64,000 nt of DNA from an uncultured Collinsella sp. (GTDB taxonomy: Bacteria > Actinomycetota > Coriobacteriia > Coriobacteriales > Coriobacteriaceae): positions 124,001 to 188,000 of the forward strand of contig CAUDNY010000004.1 of NCBI GenBank assembly GCA_958450865.1, written 5' to 3'. Made by a program: the position numbers and the translations under genes. Each line of letters opens with the position of its first letter. Position 1 is the first letter of the stretch. The notes under the pieces are model-generated. The model saw only the letters and a list, made by a program, of their open reading frames with translations, was not told the DNA's origin and searched no databases. This document shows, piece after piece, positions 42,615 through 50,654 of the stretch.

Positions 42615-43283
42615 TTACTCGCCCAGAATCAGCGCCGCGAGCTCGTCCTGGGTGTCCACCACGTAGTCGGCGCCGGCGGCTTCCAGCTCTGCGCGGCCGC
42701 GGAAGCCCCAGCTGACGCCCGCACTCTTAAGGCCGGCGTTGTGACCGGTCAGGATATCGACATTGGAATCGCCCACATAGAGCGTGGTCGACGGATCGGC
42801 GCCTAGCTCTTCCATCACATGCAGTGTGACGGGCGCTTCGGGCTTGGGCGGAAACGCATCGACACGGCCCTGTACCAGCGCAAAGCGCTCGGAACCAAAA
42901 TACTTCTCGATAAGCGGAGCCGCCGAGACGTGGTCCTTGTTAGTGAGCACGGCAAGCTGCACACCTGCCGCGTGCAGGCGGTCGAGCATCTCGGTCGTGC
43001 CGGCATAGGGAGCGGTGTGGTCCTCCTTGTGCTCGCCGTAATAAGCCCTAAACTCGGCAAGCGTCTGCTCAAACATGCGACCGTCGCCCGCATACTCGGC
43101 AGGCATAAAGCGTTCGACTAGCTTGAGCATGCCGTTTCCCACCTTGTAGCGGTACTCGTCAACGGCAAACGTGGGCCAGCCGTGCATCTCGCAGGTATGG
43201 TTGCCGGCGGCTGCCAGGTCCTCGAGCGTGTTGAGGATGGTGCCGTCCAGATCAAAAATCACATGGGAATAATCCGCTGCCAT
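42615..43283 (-). CDS. HAD-family phosphatase, phosphoglycolate phosphatase-like
   Basis: The protein has 222 residues. HAD motif I reads FDLDGTILNT, motif II the threonine in AVLTNKDH, motif III the lysine in FPPKPEA, and motif IV GDSNVDILTG. The helical cap after motif I is of the Gph type. It dephosphorylates a small phosphate ester in the cytoplasm; phosphoglycolate is the usual annotation but the substrate is not proven. GGAG precedes ATG 43283, and the motif-I position supports this start. It follows the hyp genes on the same strand across a 105-bp gap. Confidence 0.9.
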   Translation of the reverse strand: MAADYSHVIFDLDGTILNTLEDLAAAGNHTCEMHGWPTFAVDEYRYKVGNGMLKLVERFMPAEYAGDGRMFEQTLAEFRAYYGEHKEDHTAPYAGTTEMLDRLHAAGVQLAVLTNKDHVSAAPLIEKYFGSERFALVQGRVDAFPPKPEAPVTLHVMEELGADPSTTLYVGDSNVDILTGHNAGLKSAGVSWGFRGRAELEAAGADYVVDTQDELAALILGE

Positions 43284-43388
43284 GGGTGCTCCTGCCTCTT
43301 GAGTTGTAAAACGCACCCCATAATACTGGGCATGCGTGCCGGGCATGTTTGGAATCTGAATATCTTTAATAGCCCTGAGCCTTTGTCG

Positions 43389-44423
43389 TTAGCAAATCCT
43401 CGGCAGCTGCTCTCCCACGAGCATGTCGAGGATGCGGGTCGAACCCCAGCCGGTGCGCACGCGCACGGCGGGACGGGCGCCCTCGGCAAGTGGCAGCACG
43501 CGACCGATGATGGCGGCGTTCTCGCCGTAGCGGGCGGCGCGCATGGCGGCCAGCGCGGCATCGGCCTGCTCGGCCGGCACCACGGCGACCATCTTGCCCT
43601 CGTTTGCCACCTGCAGCACATCGTAGCCGAGCATCTCGCAGGCTGCCTGCACGTCGGGGCGCACGGGCACATCGTCCTCGTCGATTTCCATGGCAACGCC
43701 GCTGGCCTGCGCAAACTCGTTGAGCGTCGAGGCCAGGCCACCGCGCGTGGGGTCGCGGAAGCAGCGTGTGTCGGGTGCTGCGGCAAGCACATCGGCAATC
43801 AGGTGGTTGAGCGGCGCGGCATCGCTTTCGATGGTGCTCGAAAACGCCAGGCCCTCGCGTTGGCTCATGATGGCGATGCCGTGGTCGCCGAGTGTACCCG
43901 ACACCAGGATGACGTCGCCGGGCTTGCAGTTTGCGCCGCTGAGCGCCACGCCCGCGGGTACCTCGCCCACGCCGGCGGTATTGATATAGACGCCGTCGGC
44001 CCCGCCGCGCTCGACCACCTTAGTGTCGCCCGTGATTATGGACACGCCCGCCTCGTGCGCCGTCTCGGCCATCGTCTGCACAATCTGCTGGAGCTTATCC
44101 ATGGGATAGCCCTCTTCGAGGATAAAACCGCACGATAGGTAGCGCACGTTGGCGCCCGAGGTCGCGACGTCGTTGACGGTTCCGCACACGGCGAGGCGGC
44201 CGATGTTGCCACCGGGGAAGAACTGCGGCGAGACTACAAAGCTGTCGGTCGACATGGCGATGCGCCCGCTCGCGGGCAGCGCGGCGACGCCGGCGTCGTT
44301 GCCCTCGAGCAGCTCGGGCGAGCCAAAGGCATCCAAAAAGACTTCGTCGATGATGCGCTTCATCATCTGCCCGCCGGAGCCGTGGCCCAGCAAGACAGTG
44401 CTATCGGAGACACTATGGGACAT
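43389..44423 (-). CDS. hypE: hydrogenase maturation protein HypE
   Basis: The protein has 344 residues. It is a PurM/AIR-synthase-like ATPase with VLLGHGSGGQMMKRII at the start, GNDAGVAAL and STDSFVVSPQFFPGG. It ends with LPRIC, giving the C-terminal cysteine that receives the carbamoyl group from HypF and is dehydrated to thiocyanate. With HypC and HypD it builds the cyanide ligands of [NiFe]-hydrogenase. TTGGAG eight bases before ATG 44423 decides this start. It is the last gene of hypF-hypC-hypD-hypE. Confidence 0.96.
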   Translation of the reverse strand: MSHSVSDSTVLLGHGSGGQMMKRIIDEVFLDAFGSPELLEGNDAGVAALPASGRIAMSTDSFVVSPQFFPGGNIGRLAVCGTVNDVATSGANVRYLSCGFILEEGYPMDKLQQIVQTMAETAHEAGVSIITGDTKVVERGGADGVYINTAGVGEVPAGVALSGANCKPGDVILVSGTLGDHGIAIMSQREGLAFSSTIESDAAPLNHLIADVLAAAPDTRCFRDPTRGGLASTLNEFAQASGVAMEIDEDDVPVRPDVQAACEMLGYDVLQVANEGKMVAVVPAEQADAALAAMRAARYGENAAIIGRVLPLAEGARPAVRVRTGWGSTRILDMLVGEQLPRIC

Positions 44424-44471
44424 ATCGAAAACTCCAATCGTGGGAGGTGTCAGCACACGGGGGCGTTCGGG

Positions 44472-45584
44472 CTAGACTCGGTAACGGTAGTACGCCGCGC
44501 AGCTGCCCTCGGAGCTCACCATGCACGGTCCGACAGGATGCTCGGGCGTGCAGGTGCGGCCAAAGAGCGGGCAGCTGCTCGGTGTAATGGCCCCGCGCAG
44601 CACGTCGCCGCAGCGGCATCCGCGCGGCTCAACCGTCGCCTCAACGGGCACGTCAAAGCGAACGCGGGCATCAAAGCGCGAGAACTCGGGACGAATGGTG
44701 AAGCCCGAGCCGGCAATCGGCCCCAGACCGCGCCATGTGGTGTCGCACGGCTCAAACACCTGCTCGACCAGTTGGCGCGCCACGGGATTGCCGTCGGCAT
44801 TGACACCGCGGCGGTAGGCGTTGTCAATCGCGGGCTGCCCCTCAACAACCATCTGGACCAGCATGCAGATACCCTGCAAGATGTCGACCGGCTCAAATCC
44901 CGTTACCACGCCTGGAGTCTTAAACTCGTCGACCAAAAAGCCAAAGGGGGCCAAGCCCGTGATGGTGGCGACGTGGCCCGGCAGGATAAAGCCGTCGATG
45001 GTGGTCTCGGGATCGTTGGCAATCGCGCATAGCGCCGGCGGCGTGGTCTTGTGGGCGCAATAGACCGAGAAGTTCTGGAGCCCGCGTGCATCGGCCTCCA
45101 AAATGGCGGCGGCGATGGTGGGCGTTGTGGTCTCAAAGCCCACGCCCATAAAAATGACCGGGCGATCGGGGTTTTGTTCGGCAATGTCGAGCGCGTCGAG
45201 CGGGGAGTACACAATGCGAATATCGTGCCCCGCCGCCTTTTGCGCAGAAAGTGAGGTGGACGATCCGGGCACGCGCATCATGTCGCCAAAGGTGGCGATG
45301 ATGGCGCCGTCCATCTTGGCGAGCGCGATTGCATGGTCGATATCGCGGTTGGCGGTAACGCAGACGGGGCAACCCGGACCGCTCAGCAGTTTGAGCCCGG
45401 CAGGCATAATGGAGCGAAAGCCATAGCGCCCGATGCTCACGGTATGCGTGCCGCAGACTTCCATAAGGTTGATGCTGCGGCTGCCGACAAGCTCATGAAT
45501 ACGATCGATGAGCTCGCGAGCCAGCTTGGGGTCGCGAAATGCCGAAAAGTCGATACCGGAGCGCGCCGGCTGTCCGGCCGCCAC
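44472..45584 (-). CDS. hypD: hydrogenase maturation protein HypD
   Basis: The protein has 370 residues. Family cysteine motifs are MEVCGTHT, LSGPGCPVCVT, the HKTTPPA and ILPGHV segments, and the C-terminal block with CRCGDVLRG, CPLFGRTCTPEHPVGPCMVS and GSC. The last holds the [4Fe-4S] cluster. HypD with HypC carries the Fe(CN)2CO precursor for [NiFe]-hydrogenase. The start is GTG and overlaps the hypC stop by one base (TAGTG), so translation is coupled. Near-complete family length. Confidence 0.97.
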   Translation of the reverse strand: MAAGQPARSGIDFSAFRDPKLARELIDRIHELVGSRSINLMEVCGTHTVSIGRYGFRSIMPAGLKLLSGPGCPVCVTANRDIDHAIALAKMDGAIIATFGDMMRVPGSSTSLSAQKAAGHDIRIVYSPLDALDIAEQNPDRPVIFMGVGFETTTPTIAAAILEADARGLQNFSVYCAHKTTPPALCAIANDPETTIDGFILPGHVATITGLAPFGFLVDEFKTPGVVTGFEPVDILQGICMLVQMVVEGQPAIDNAYRRGVNADGNPVARQLVEQVFEPCDTTWRGLGPIAGSGFTIRPEFSRFDARVRFDVPVEATVEPRGCRCGDVLRGAITPSSCPLFGRTCTPEHPVGPCMVSSEGSCAAYYRYRV

Positions 45585-45844
45585 TAGTATGCCTCGGCCG
45601 GATTGCTGGCCAGTTGGTCTTCTTCGGCCAGTTCGGTCATGGCATTAACGAGCTCGAGCGTTTCTTGCGCTTCCTGCTCGTCGACGATCTGGATGCCAAA
45701 GCCGGCGTGTACGAGAATATAGTCGCCTACCTGTGCCGTCGGCACGAGGCGCAGCGAAACGGGGCGCTCGATGCCCATCATGTCGACGGTCGCCTTAAGG
45801 TCGTCGTCGCGTTTGACCACTTTACCGGGAACGGCAAGGCACAT
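45584..45844 (-). CDS. hypC: hydrogenase maturation chaperone HypC
   Basis: The protein has 86 residues and begins MCLAVPGKVV, the invariant HypC start in which Cys2 binds iron, with the later GDYILVHAGFGIQ motif. It forms the HypCD complex that assembles Fe(CN)2CO and delivers it to the hydrogenase large subunit. AAGGGGAAC precedes the ATG. It overlaps hypD by one base and follows hypF by 131 bases. Confidence 0.98.
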   Translation of the reverse strand: MCLAVPGKVVKRDDDLKATVDMMGIERPVSLRLVPTAQVGDYILVHAGFGIQIVDEQEAQETLELVNAMTELAEEDQLASNPAEAY

Positions 45845-45975
45845 AATGTTCCCCTTTTATACGTTTTGCGCTGGATAGGCGCCTAATTACCCATCAGTTG
45901 ATGGTAGCGCTCGCGGGAGTCACGAGCAAACGCGTTACACCTGTGAGACGGCGGCGCGCAGGCTGGCAAAACAGC

Positions 45976-48444
45976 CTATCGCGATGCTGTCTGCGCGAGG
46001 TGAGCGCGAGCGATGGCGGCCTGACCGTAGGCGATGCAGCCGTCGTTGACGGGCACGGAGCGGGGGACCAAGACGGCAAGACTGGCGTCTTTGAGTTCGT
46101 GGGTAAGGAGCCGAAGCAAAAGTCGGTTCATGAACACGCCGCCCGAGAGCACGACGGTGTCGAGGTCTTCACGGACGCAGATCTCGCTTGCGATGCGGGC
46201 CGACGCGCGTGCGATGGTGACATGGAAGTCGAGCGCGAGCTTGCCGGCGGGCACGCCGGTCCTGATTCCCTCCAAAAGCGCCTCAAAAAGCGGCCTGGAG
46301 TTCAGAACATGGCAGTCGTCCGGACGGGATGATTCGGTTACGGAAAAGCTGGCCATATTGCCGGTGGGGCAGGCACTTTCACTGCTGAACGCGCGCCAGG
46401 CGGCGGCTTCGAGTTCTATGGCGGGTTCGCCCTCGTAGGTTGCCTTGTCGCAGATGCCCAGAATTGCTGCCGCGGCATCAAAGAGGCGCCCCATGCTGCT
46501 GGTACGCGGGCTGTTGATGCCGCGCTCGATCATGGTGGCTGTCACGCTGCGCGTTTGCTCGTCGAGACTGTCCAAAAGCCGAGCGGCACCTGGGTGCTCG
46601 AGCAGGCCGAGCTCACTGAGCAGGGCAAAGGCGTTGCGTCGAGCGTCGCGTACGGAGGCCGCCCCGCCGGGGAGCGCCCAGGTGAGCAAATGCGCGGCGC
46701 GCTCAAAGCCGCCAAGGCTGGCAACAAGAAACTCGCTGCCCCAAATGGTTCCATCGGTGCCGGCGCCGGTGCCGTCAAAGGCGATGCCAAGGACACGCGT
46801 GTCGGTTGTAAGCTGGCCCGCGGCGATGGCCTCGGCCATTACGCTCGCGATATGTGCATGATGGTGCTGCACCTCGACGAGCGGCAGATTGTGCTCCCGT
46901 GCCTGCTCGCGCGCCCACTGGCCCGATAGATAGCTGGGGTGTAAATCGCAGGCCAAGGCGGCGGGCGCCAAGTCAAAGAGATCTTCCAAGCGCGTGCGCG
47001 CGGCGTTCCAGGCATCGAAGGTCCCGCCGTTTTCAACATCGCCGATATGCTGCGACACAAAACAGGTTGCCTCGCCGTTCGTCCCTTCACGCGTGAGCGC
47101 AATCGTGGCCTTTTGTTGTGGCCCGCAGGCGAGCACGCAGGACGGAGCGCCGTCGAGCGCCGGCAACGGCAGCGGCTGGGGTGCATATCCGCGAGCGCGG
47201 CGCACGGGCATAACAGCGCCGTCGACCACGCGCACTACAGAGTCGTCATAGCGCGAGAGGATCGCGCGGTCGTTACCGAGCAACGAGTCGGCGATGCCGG
47301 CGGCAACGAGGTGTTTCCAGGCAAGGTCGTCGTCGGTCTCGATGGGTTCTTCGCTCAGGTTTCCGCTGGTCATGACGAGCGCGTGCATACCGCAGACTTC
47401 TGCCGCGGCAAGCAGCAGATGCTGAAGCGGGGTGTAGGGGAGCATAACACCGAGCTCGGGAAGGTCGTGCGCGACGGACGGCGCGAGCGCGAGGGCGTCG
47501 GGGGAATCTCCACTCTCGCAAACGGCACGTCGGCGCAGCAGCACAATGGGGCGAATGCTGCCGGTCAGCAAGCCGCGCTCAACGCCGCTGACATGGCACA
47601 GGCGTTCAACGTCGGCAAGGTCGCGCACCATAACGGCAAGCGGCTTGTTGCTGCGGCGTTTGCGGCGGCGAAGCTCGGCTACCGCCTGCTCGTTGGAGGC
47701 GTCGCATGCCAAGTGAAATCCGCCCAGCCCCTTGATGGCGACGATACCGCCACCGGCCAGCAACTCAACACAGCGGTCGATAATGGCGTCGCTGGCCTCG
47801 CGTGTGGTGCCGACGGCCGGTGTCGCGGACGAATTCCCGCACGCATTGCCGTTCACAGCCTCGCGCCACGTAATATGCGGCCCGCAATCAAAGCAGGCAT
47901 CGGGCTGCGCGTGAAAACGCCGGTCGATTGGGTCGGCATACTCCGCGGCGCACTTGGGACACATGGGAAAACAATCCATCGAGGTGGCCGCTCGATCGTA
48001 AGGCAGCGAGCGGATGATGGTAAAGCGCGGCCCGCAGTTAGTGCAGTTGATAAAAGGGTAGTGATAGCGCCGATCGGCGGGGTCGAACAACTCGCGCAGA
48101 CAATCATCGCAGGTGGCGATATCGGGCGAGACGAGCGTCGTGTGCGCGGTCTGGTCCTGCGATGCCACAATACGAAAGCCCTGCTCATCGGCAGCGCTCC
48201 AGCCGCTAGGCTTCAAATCCGCAATATCGACTCGCTCAACGCGAGCCGCCGCGGGCGCATGCTCAGAAAGAGCAGCGACAAATCCGTCAACCGCCTCGGC
48301 ACGGGCGTGCGCCTCGATATGCACGCCGTCGCCCGCGTTGAGCACCCATCCGCAAATGCCATGCGCCATGGCCTCGCGATACACAAACGGCCGCATGCCA
48401 ACGCCCTGCACAATGCCCGTTACATGAATATGCACATGTCGCAT
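45976..48444 (-). CDS. hypF: carbamoyltransferase HypF
   Basis: The protein has 822 residues. An acylphosphatase domain (VTGIVQGVGMRPFVYREA) lies at about 1-90. Two zinc-finger-like units have CDDCLRELFD, CTNCGPRFT, CPKCAAEYAD and CFDCGPHITW (about 110-205). A YrdC-like domain (about 220-400) has IVAIKGLGGFHLACDA, and a Kae1-like C-terminal domain has HHHAH near residue 520 and SGGVFMN. It turns carbamoyl phosphate into the carbamoyl-adenylate that loads HypE. A run of eight G lies just upstream of the start and supplies the ribosome binding site. Confidence 0.97.
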   Translation of the reverse strand: MRHVHIHVTGIVQGVGMRPFVYREAMAHGICGWVLNAGDGVHIEAHARAEAVDGFVAALSEHAPAAARVERVDIADLKPSGWSAADEQGFRIVASQDQTAHTTLVSPDIATCDDCLRELFDPADRRYHYPFINCTNCGPRFTIIRSLPYDRAATSMDCFPMCPKCAAEYADPIDRRFHAQPDACFDCGPHITWREAVNGNACGNSSATPAVGTTREASDAIIDRCVELLAGGGIVAIKGLGGFHLACDASNEQAVAELRRRKRRSNKPLAVMVRDLADVERLCHVSGVERGLLTGSIRPIVLLRRRAVCESGDSPDALALAPSVAHDLPELGVMLPYTPLQHLLLAAAEVCGMHALVMTSGNLSEEPIETDDDLAWKHLVAAGIADSLLGNDRAILSRYDDSVVRVVDGAVMPVRRARGYAPQPLPLPALDGAPSCVLACGPQQKATIALTREGTNGEATCFVSQHIGDVENGGTFDAWNAARTRLEDLFDLAPAALACDLHPSYLSGQWAREQAREHNLPLVEVQHHHAHIASVMAEAIAAGQLTTDTRVLGIAFDGTGAGTDGTIWGSEFLVASLGGFERAAHLLTWALPGGAASVRDARRNAFALLSELGLLEHPGAARLLDSLDEQTRSVTATMIERGINSPRTSSMGRLFDAAAAILGICDKATYEGEPAIELEAAAWRAFSSESACPTGNMASFSVTESSRPDDCHVLNSRPLFEALLEGIRTGVPAGKLALDFHVTIARASARIASEICVREDLDTVVLSGGVFMNRLLLRLLTHELKDASLAVLVPRSVPVNDGCIAYGQAAIARAHLAQTASR

Positions 48445-48477
48445 GCGACACCCCCCCCATCAAAACCGACCAAAAAA

Positions 48478-48532
48478 GGACAGGCTTGTTTTGGTAGGTA
48501 AAACTTCTAAACCTGCCAAAACAAGCCTGTCC
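48478..48532. repeat. long palindrome, GGACAGGCTTGTTTTGG type
   Basis: Two 22-nt arms (48478-48499 and 48511-48532) pair with one mismatch around AAAACTTCTAA. The sequence continues with CCTATTTGGCAGGT, a further partial copy. It lies between nikR and hypF and may terminate the nikR transcript. Confidence 0.87.
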
Positions 48533-48563
48533 CTATTTGGCAGGTGCGCTGCGGGAAATCCCG

Positions 48564-49076
48564 CTACAGCCCCAGGCTCTGCTTGGTGGCGGCGCACGTG
48601 AGCTCGCCGTGCTTAACGCCGCGCAGGCCCAGCAGGCGGTCGGCCAGCTCGTAGACGCGCTCGCCGCGACCCTTGAGCGCCAGAATCTCCAAGCAGTTGT
48701 GGTGATCCAGATGCACGTGCATGGTCGATACGATCTCGTCGGTGTAGTCGTGCTGCACTTCGTCCAGACGGCGCGTCAGATCGCCGGTATGGTGGTCGTA
48801 GATCATGGTGAGCGACCCGATAACATGCTCATTGGGCGTGCGCATCTGCTCCTTGGCGATCGAGGCGCGAATCAGGTCGCGCACGGCCTCGGAGCGGTTG
48901 GCCACGTCGCCGCGGCGCGCGATCTGTTCGTCGAAACGGCGCAGCAGGTCGTCCGGTGCGGTAACCGAAAAACGGACCAGCTCGGAGCCGGAGCCACTAC
49001 AGTGGCAGCCCGCGTCGCCGTCCGCCCCGTGCGGATGCTCGTGCTCGTACCCGCAGCCGTGCTCGTGTTCGGCCAC
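48564..49076 (-). CDS. nikR: NikR-type nickel-responsive regulator with a His/Cys-rich extension
   Basis: The protein has 170 residues. The first 32 residues are metal-binding in character (HEHGCGYEHEHPHG, then CHCSGSGS). A ribbon-helix-helix DNA-binding unit follows (LVRFSVTAPDDLLRRFDEQI, NRSEAVRDLIR), then the ACT-like nickel domain with YDHHTGDL, MHVHLDHHNCLE and GVKHGEL. The four square-planar ligands typical of NikR (His, His, His, Cys) appear present. It probably represses nickel uptake or hydrogenase genes. The start is GTG, one base after the upstream small gene. Ordinary NikR is about 135-150 residues and lacks this extension. Confidence 0.93.
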   Translation of the reverse strand: MAEHEHGCGYEHEHPHGADGDAGCHCSGSGSELVRFSVTAPDDLLRRFDEQIARRGDVANRSEAVRDLIRASIAKEQMRTPNEHVIGSLTMIYDHHTGDLTRRLDEVQHDYTDEIVSTMHVHLDHHNCLEILALKGRGERVYELADRLLGLRGVKHGELTCAATKQSLGL

Positions 49077-49077
49077 C

Positions 49078-49326
49078 TTACACCAGCTTCACGGAGCCGA
49101 CGGAGTTGTGGTCGGCCTCGATGGCTTCCTCGTAGCCCTCGAGCGCGTCATGCGCCTCGTGCAACGCGGCCATGGCTGCTTCGAGCTTGGCGCCGATGCG
49201 CTCCATGTCAAAATTTTCGGTCGCATGCAGCAACTGATGGCTCCATTCGTGAGCGAGCTCGATGGTGTCGTCGACCTGCTTGACGCTCATGGCAAGCTGG
49301 CTCATGTTCATTCCAACATCATGCAT
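49078..49326 (-). CDS. small helical protein upstream of nikR
   Basis: The protein has 82 residues starting MHDVGMNMSQLAMSVKQVDD, with predicted helices at about 8-32 and 40-72 and histidines at 2, 26, 29, 34, 55, 58 and 72. I do not recognise a family. A clear AAAGGAGA before the ATG and the one-base gap to nikR show that it is a real, coupled gene. The MHD start recalls the MHE nickel-binding start of HypA, but there is no HypA zinc domain. A role in nickel handling or as a NikR partner is inference only. Confidence 0.7.
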   Translation of the reverse strand: MHDVGMNMSQLAMSVKQVDDTIELAHEWSHQLLHATENFDMERIGAKLEAAMAALHEAHDALEGYEEAIEADHNSVGSVKLV

Positions 49327-49403
49327 GGGAAATCTCCTTTTGTATGGGGCAGTTCAGTGGTTCAGATTTTACTACGCCCGCTCTGTGCGCAGCTGCATAA
49401 GAA

Positions 49404-49436
49404 AACGGGTGCGAGTCTGTGCGACTCGCACCCGTT
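49404..49436 (-). terminator. hairpin upstream of the small nikR-linked gene
   Basis: AACGGGTGCGAGTC and GACTCGCACCCGTT form a perfect 14-bp stem with a five-base loop; on the minus strand TTTTC follows. It would end the trxA transcript before the nikR operon. Confidence 0.75.
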
Positions 49437-49547
49437 CACTGGGGGCTGTTTGTAACTACCATACTATCCGTGGTCGCACGCGCCGCACCCGGCAGTCCGG
49501 CGAGCGGTGCAAAACCGCTCATGGACGGCGGGCAAGTAACAAGCGTA

Positions 49548-49868
49548 TTACAGATGCTTCTCCAGCAGCGCCTGCAGCCTCGCCTTGGGCAGAGCGCCAA
49601 CCGAGCGGTCAATCTCCTCGCCGTTCTTAAACACAATCAGCGTGGGGATGCTCATGACGCCATACTTCATGGCCAGGTCCTGGTTGTCGTCGACGTTGCA
49701 TTTGGCAACGGCAAGCTTGCCCGCCAGCTCATCGGCTACCTCGTCCACGATGGGCGAGAGCGATCGGCAGGGCCCGCACCAGGGCGCCCAAAAATCGACC
49801 AGCACGGGCAGGCTGTCGTTAACGATGGAATCGAAGTTCTCGGGGGTAATCTGCTTAATGTCAGCCAT
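49548..49868 (-). CDS. trxA: thioredoxin
   Basis: The protein has 106 residues, the standard single-domain length. The active site WCGPC is at 30-34, with the buried Asp25, the cis-proline in SIPTLI and the GALPKARL end. It reduces protein disulfides in the cytoplasm using thioredoxin reductase, which is not adjacent. GGAGG six bases before ATG 49868 decides the start. It is monocistronic and divergent from the next gene. Confidence 0.97.
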   Translation of the reverse strand: MADIKQITPENFDSIVNDSLPVLVDFWAPWCGPCRSLSPIVDEVADELAGKLAVAKCNVDDNQDLAMKYGVMSIPTLIVFKNGEEIDRSVGALPKARLQALLEKHL

Positions 49869-50004
49869 GGTGACCTCCATAATACGACGCGGCTCGGCCG
49901 CGTAAAACTCAGTACGACCGTGCTTATACCCAGCCGCCCGCAAAGCAACCACTCGCGGGCAGCTCTTTTATATAATGGTGGGCACGCAAACGATTGGAGA
50001 GCGC

Positions 50005-50580
50005 ATGTCCACGTCACAAAGCCAGAAAAAAGAAGCCATCGCCCAGGCGGCCGAGCAGGAGCTCACATCGCTTGCGGTCCGTGGCGTGCGCATCGTGGGC
50101 AACGCGTGCTCGCCGATCGTGCTGGTCAAAGGCGATTTGGACGAGGCCGAGCGTTCGGGCGGCGAGCTGGCTGCCGGTCCGGACGGTGCTGCGCTGCGCA
50201 AGGCGCTTGGGGCCATCGGCTACGCGCCCGAGGATTTTTGCGTGCTGGCAAGCGTCGCCGGCGTGGGTGACGGAGCGGTCGCGGTGGGCGAGACGCTGCC
50301 GTGCGAGCTGTTCCGCGAGGCACTTGAGGCCTTGGACCCCGAGGCGGTGCTGCTGCTCGACAACAACGCGGCTGACGCCATGCGCGAGACCTACGCCGAT
50401 ATGCTCGTGGCGATCGATGACTTCGACACCGCCATGCTCAAGCCCGGCCTGGTCGCCCATGTGCAGGGCCGCCGCGTGCTCGCGCTCGACGGCTTTGAGG
50501 CGGCACTCACCGACAAGGCCGCTAAGCAGCGCATGTGGGCCTACATCAAGCAGCTGACCCCGGCGGCCGCTCCGCTGTAG
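50005..50580 (+). CDS. conserved hypothetical protein
   Basis: The protein has 191 residues; I do not recognise the family. A helical start (SQSQKKEAIAQAAEQELTSL) is followed by RIVGNACSPIVLVKGDLDEA, then FCVLASVAGVGDGAVAVGE and LDPEAVLLLDNNAADAMRET. The alternation of beta strands and helices and the glycine-rich turn suggest an alpha/beta fold. It resembles the uracil-DNA-glycosylase-like proteins of unknown function in this class only in general layout. TTGGAG precedes ATG 50005, and TATAAT at 49971-49976 is a likely -10 box. It ends convergent with the sensor kinase gene. Confidence 0.75.
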   Translation: MSTSQSQKKEAIAQAAEQELTSLAVRGVRIVGNACSPIVLVKGDLDEAERSGGELAAGPDGAALRKALGAIGYAPEDFCVLASVAGVGDGAVAVGETLPCELFREALEALDPEAVLLLDNNAADAMRETYADMLVAIDDFDTAMLKPGLVAHVQGRRVLALDGFEAALTDKAAKQRMWAYIKQLTPAAAPL

Positions 50581-50654
50581 CGAGCCCGCGTCGACAAACG
50601 ACCCCGAGCGGGCGAGCCGTACCCGCGGAACGCAAATCCGTCGCGCCCGCGCCC

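Noticed and set aside
49437..49547. tRNA-like stretch with a GAGCGG/CCGCTC stem and a seven-base loop
   Set aside because: No acceptor stem, T-loop or CCA context could be drawn around it; it is probably just a hairpin between trxA and its terminator.
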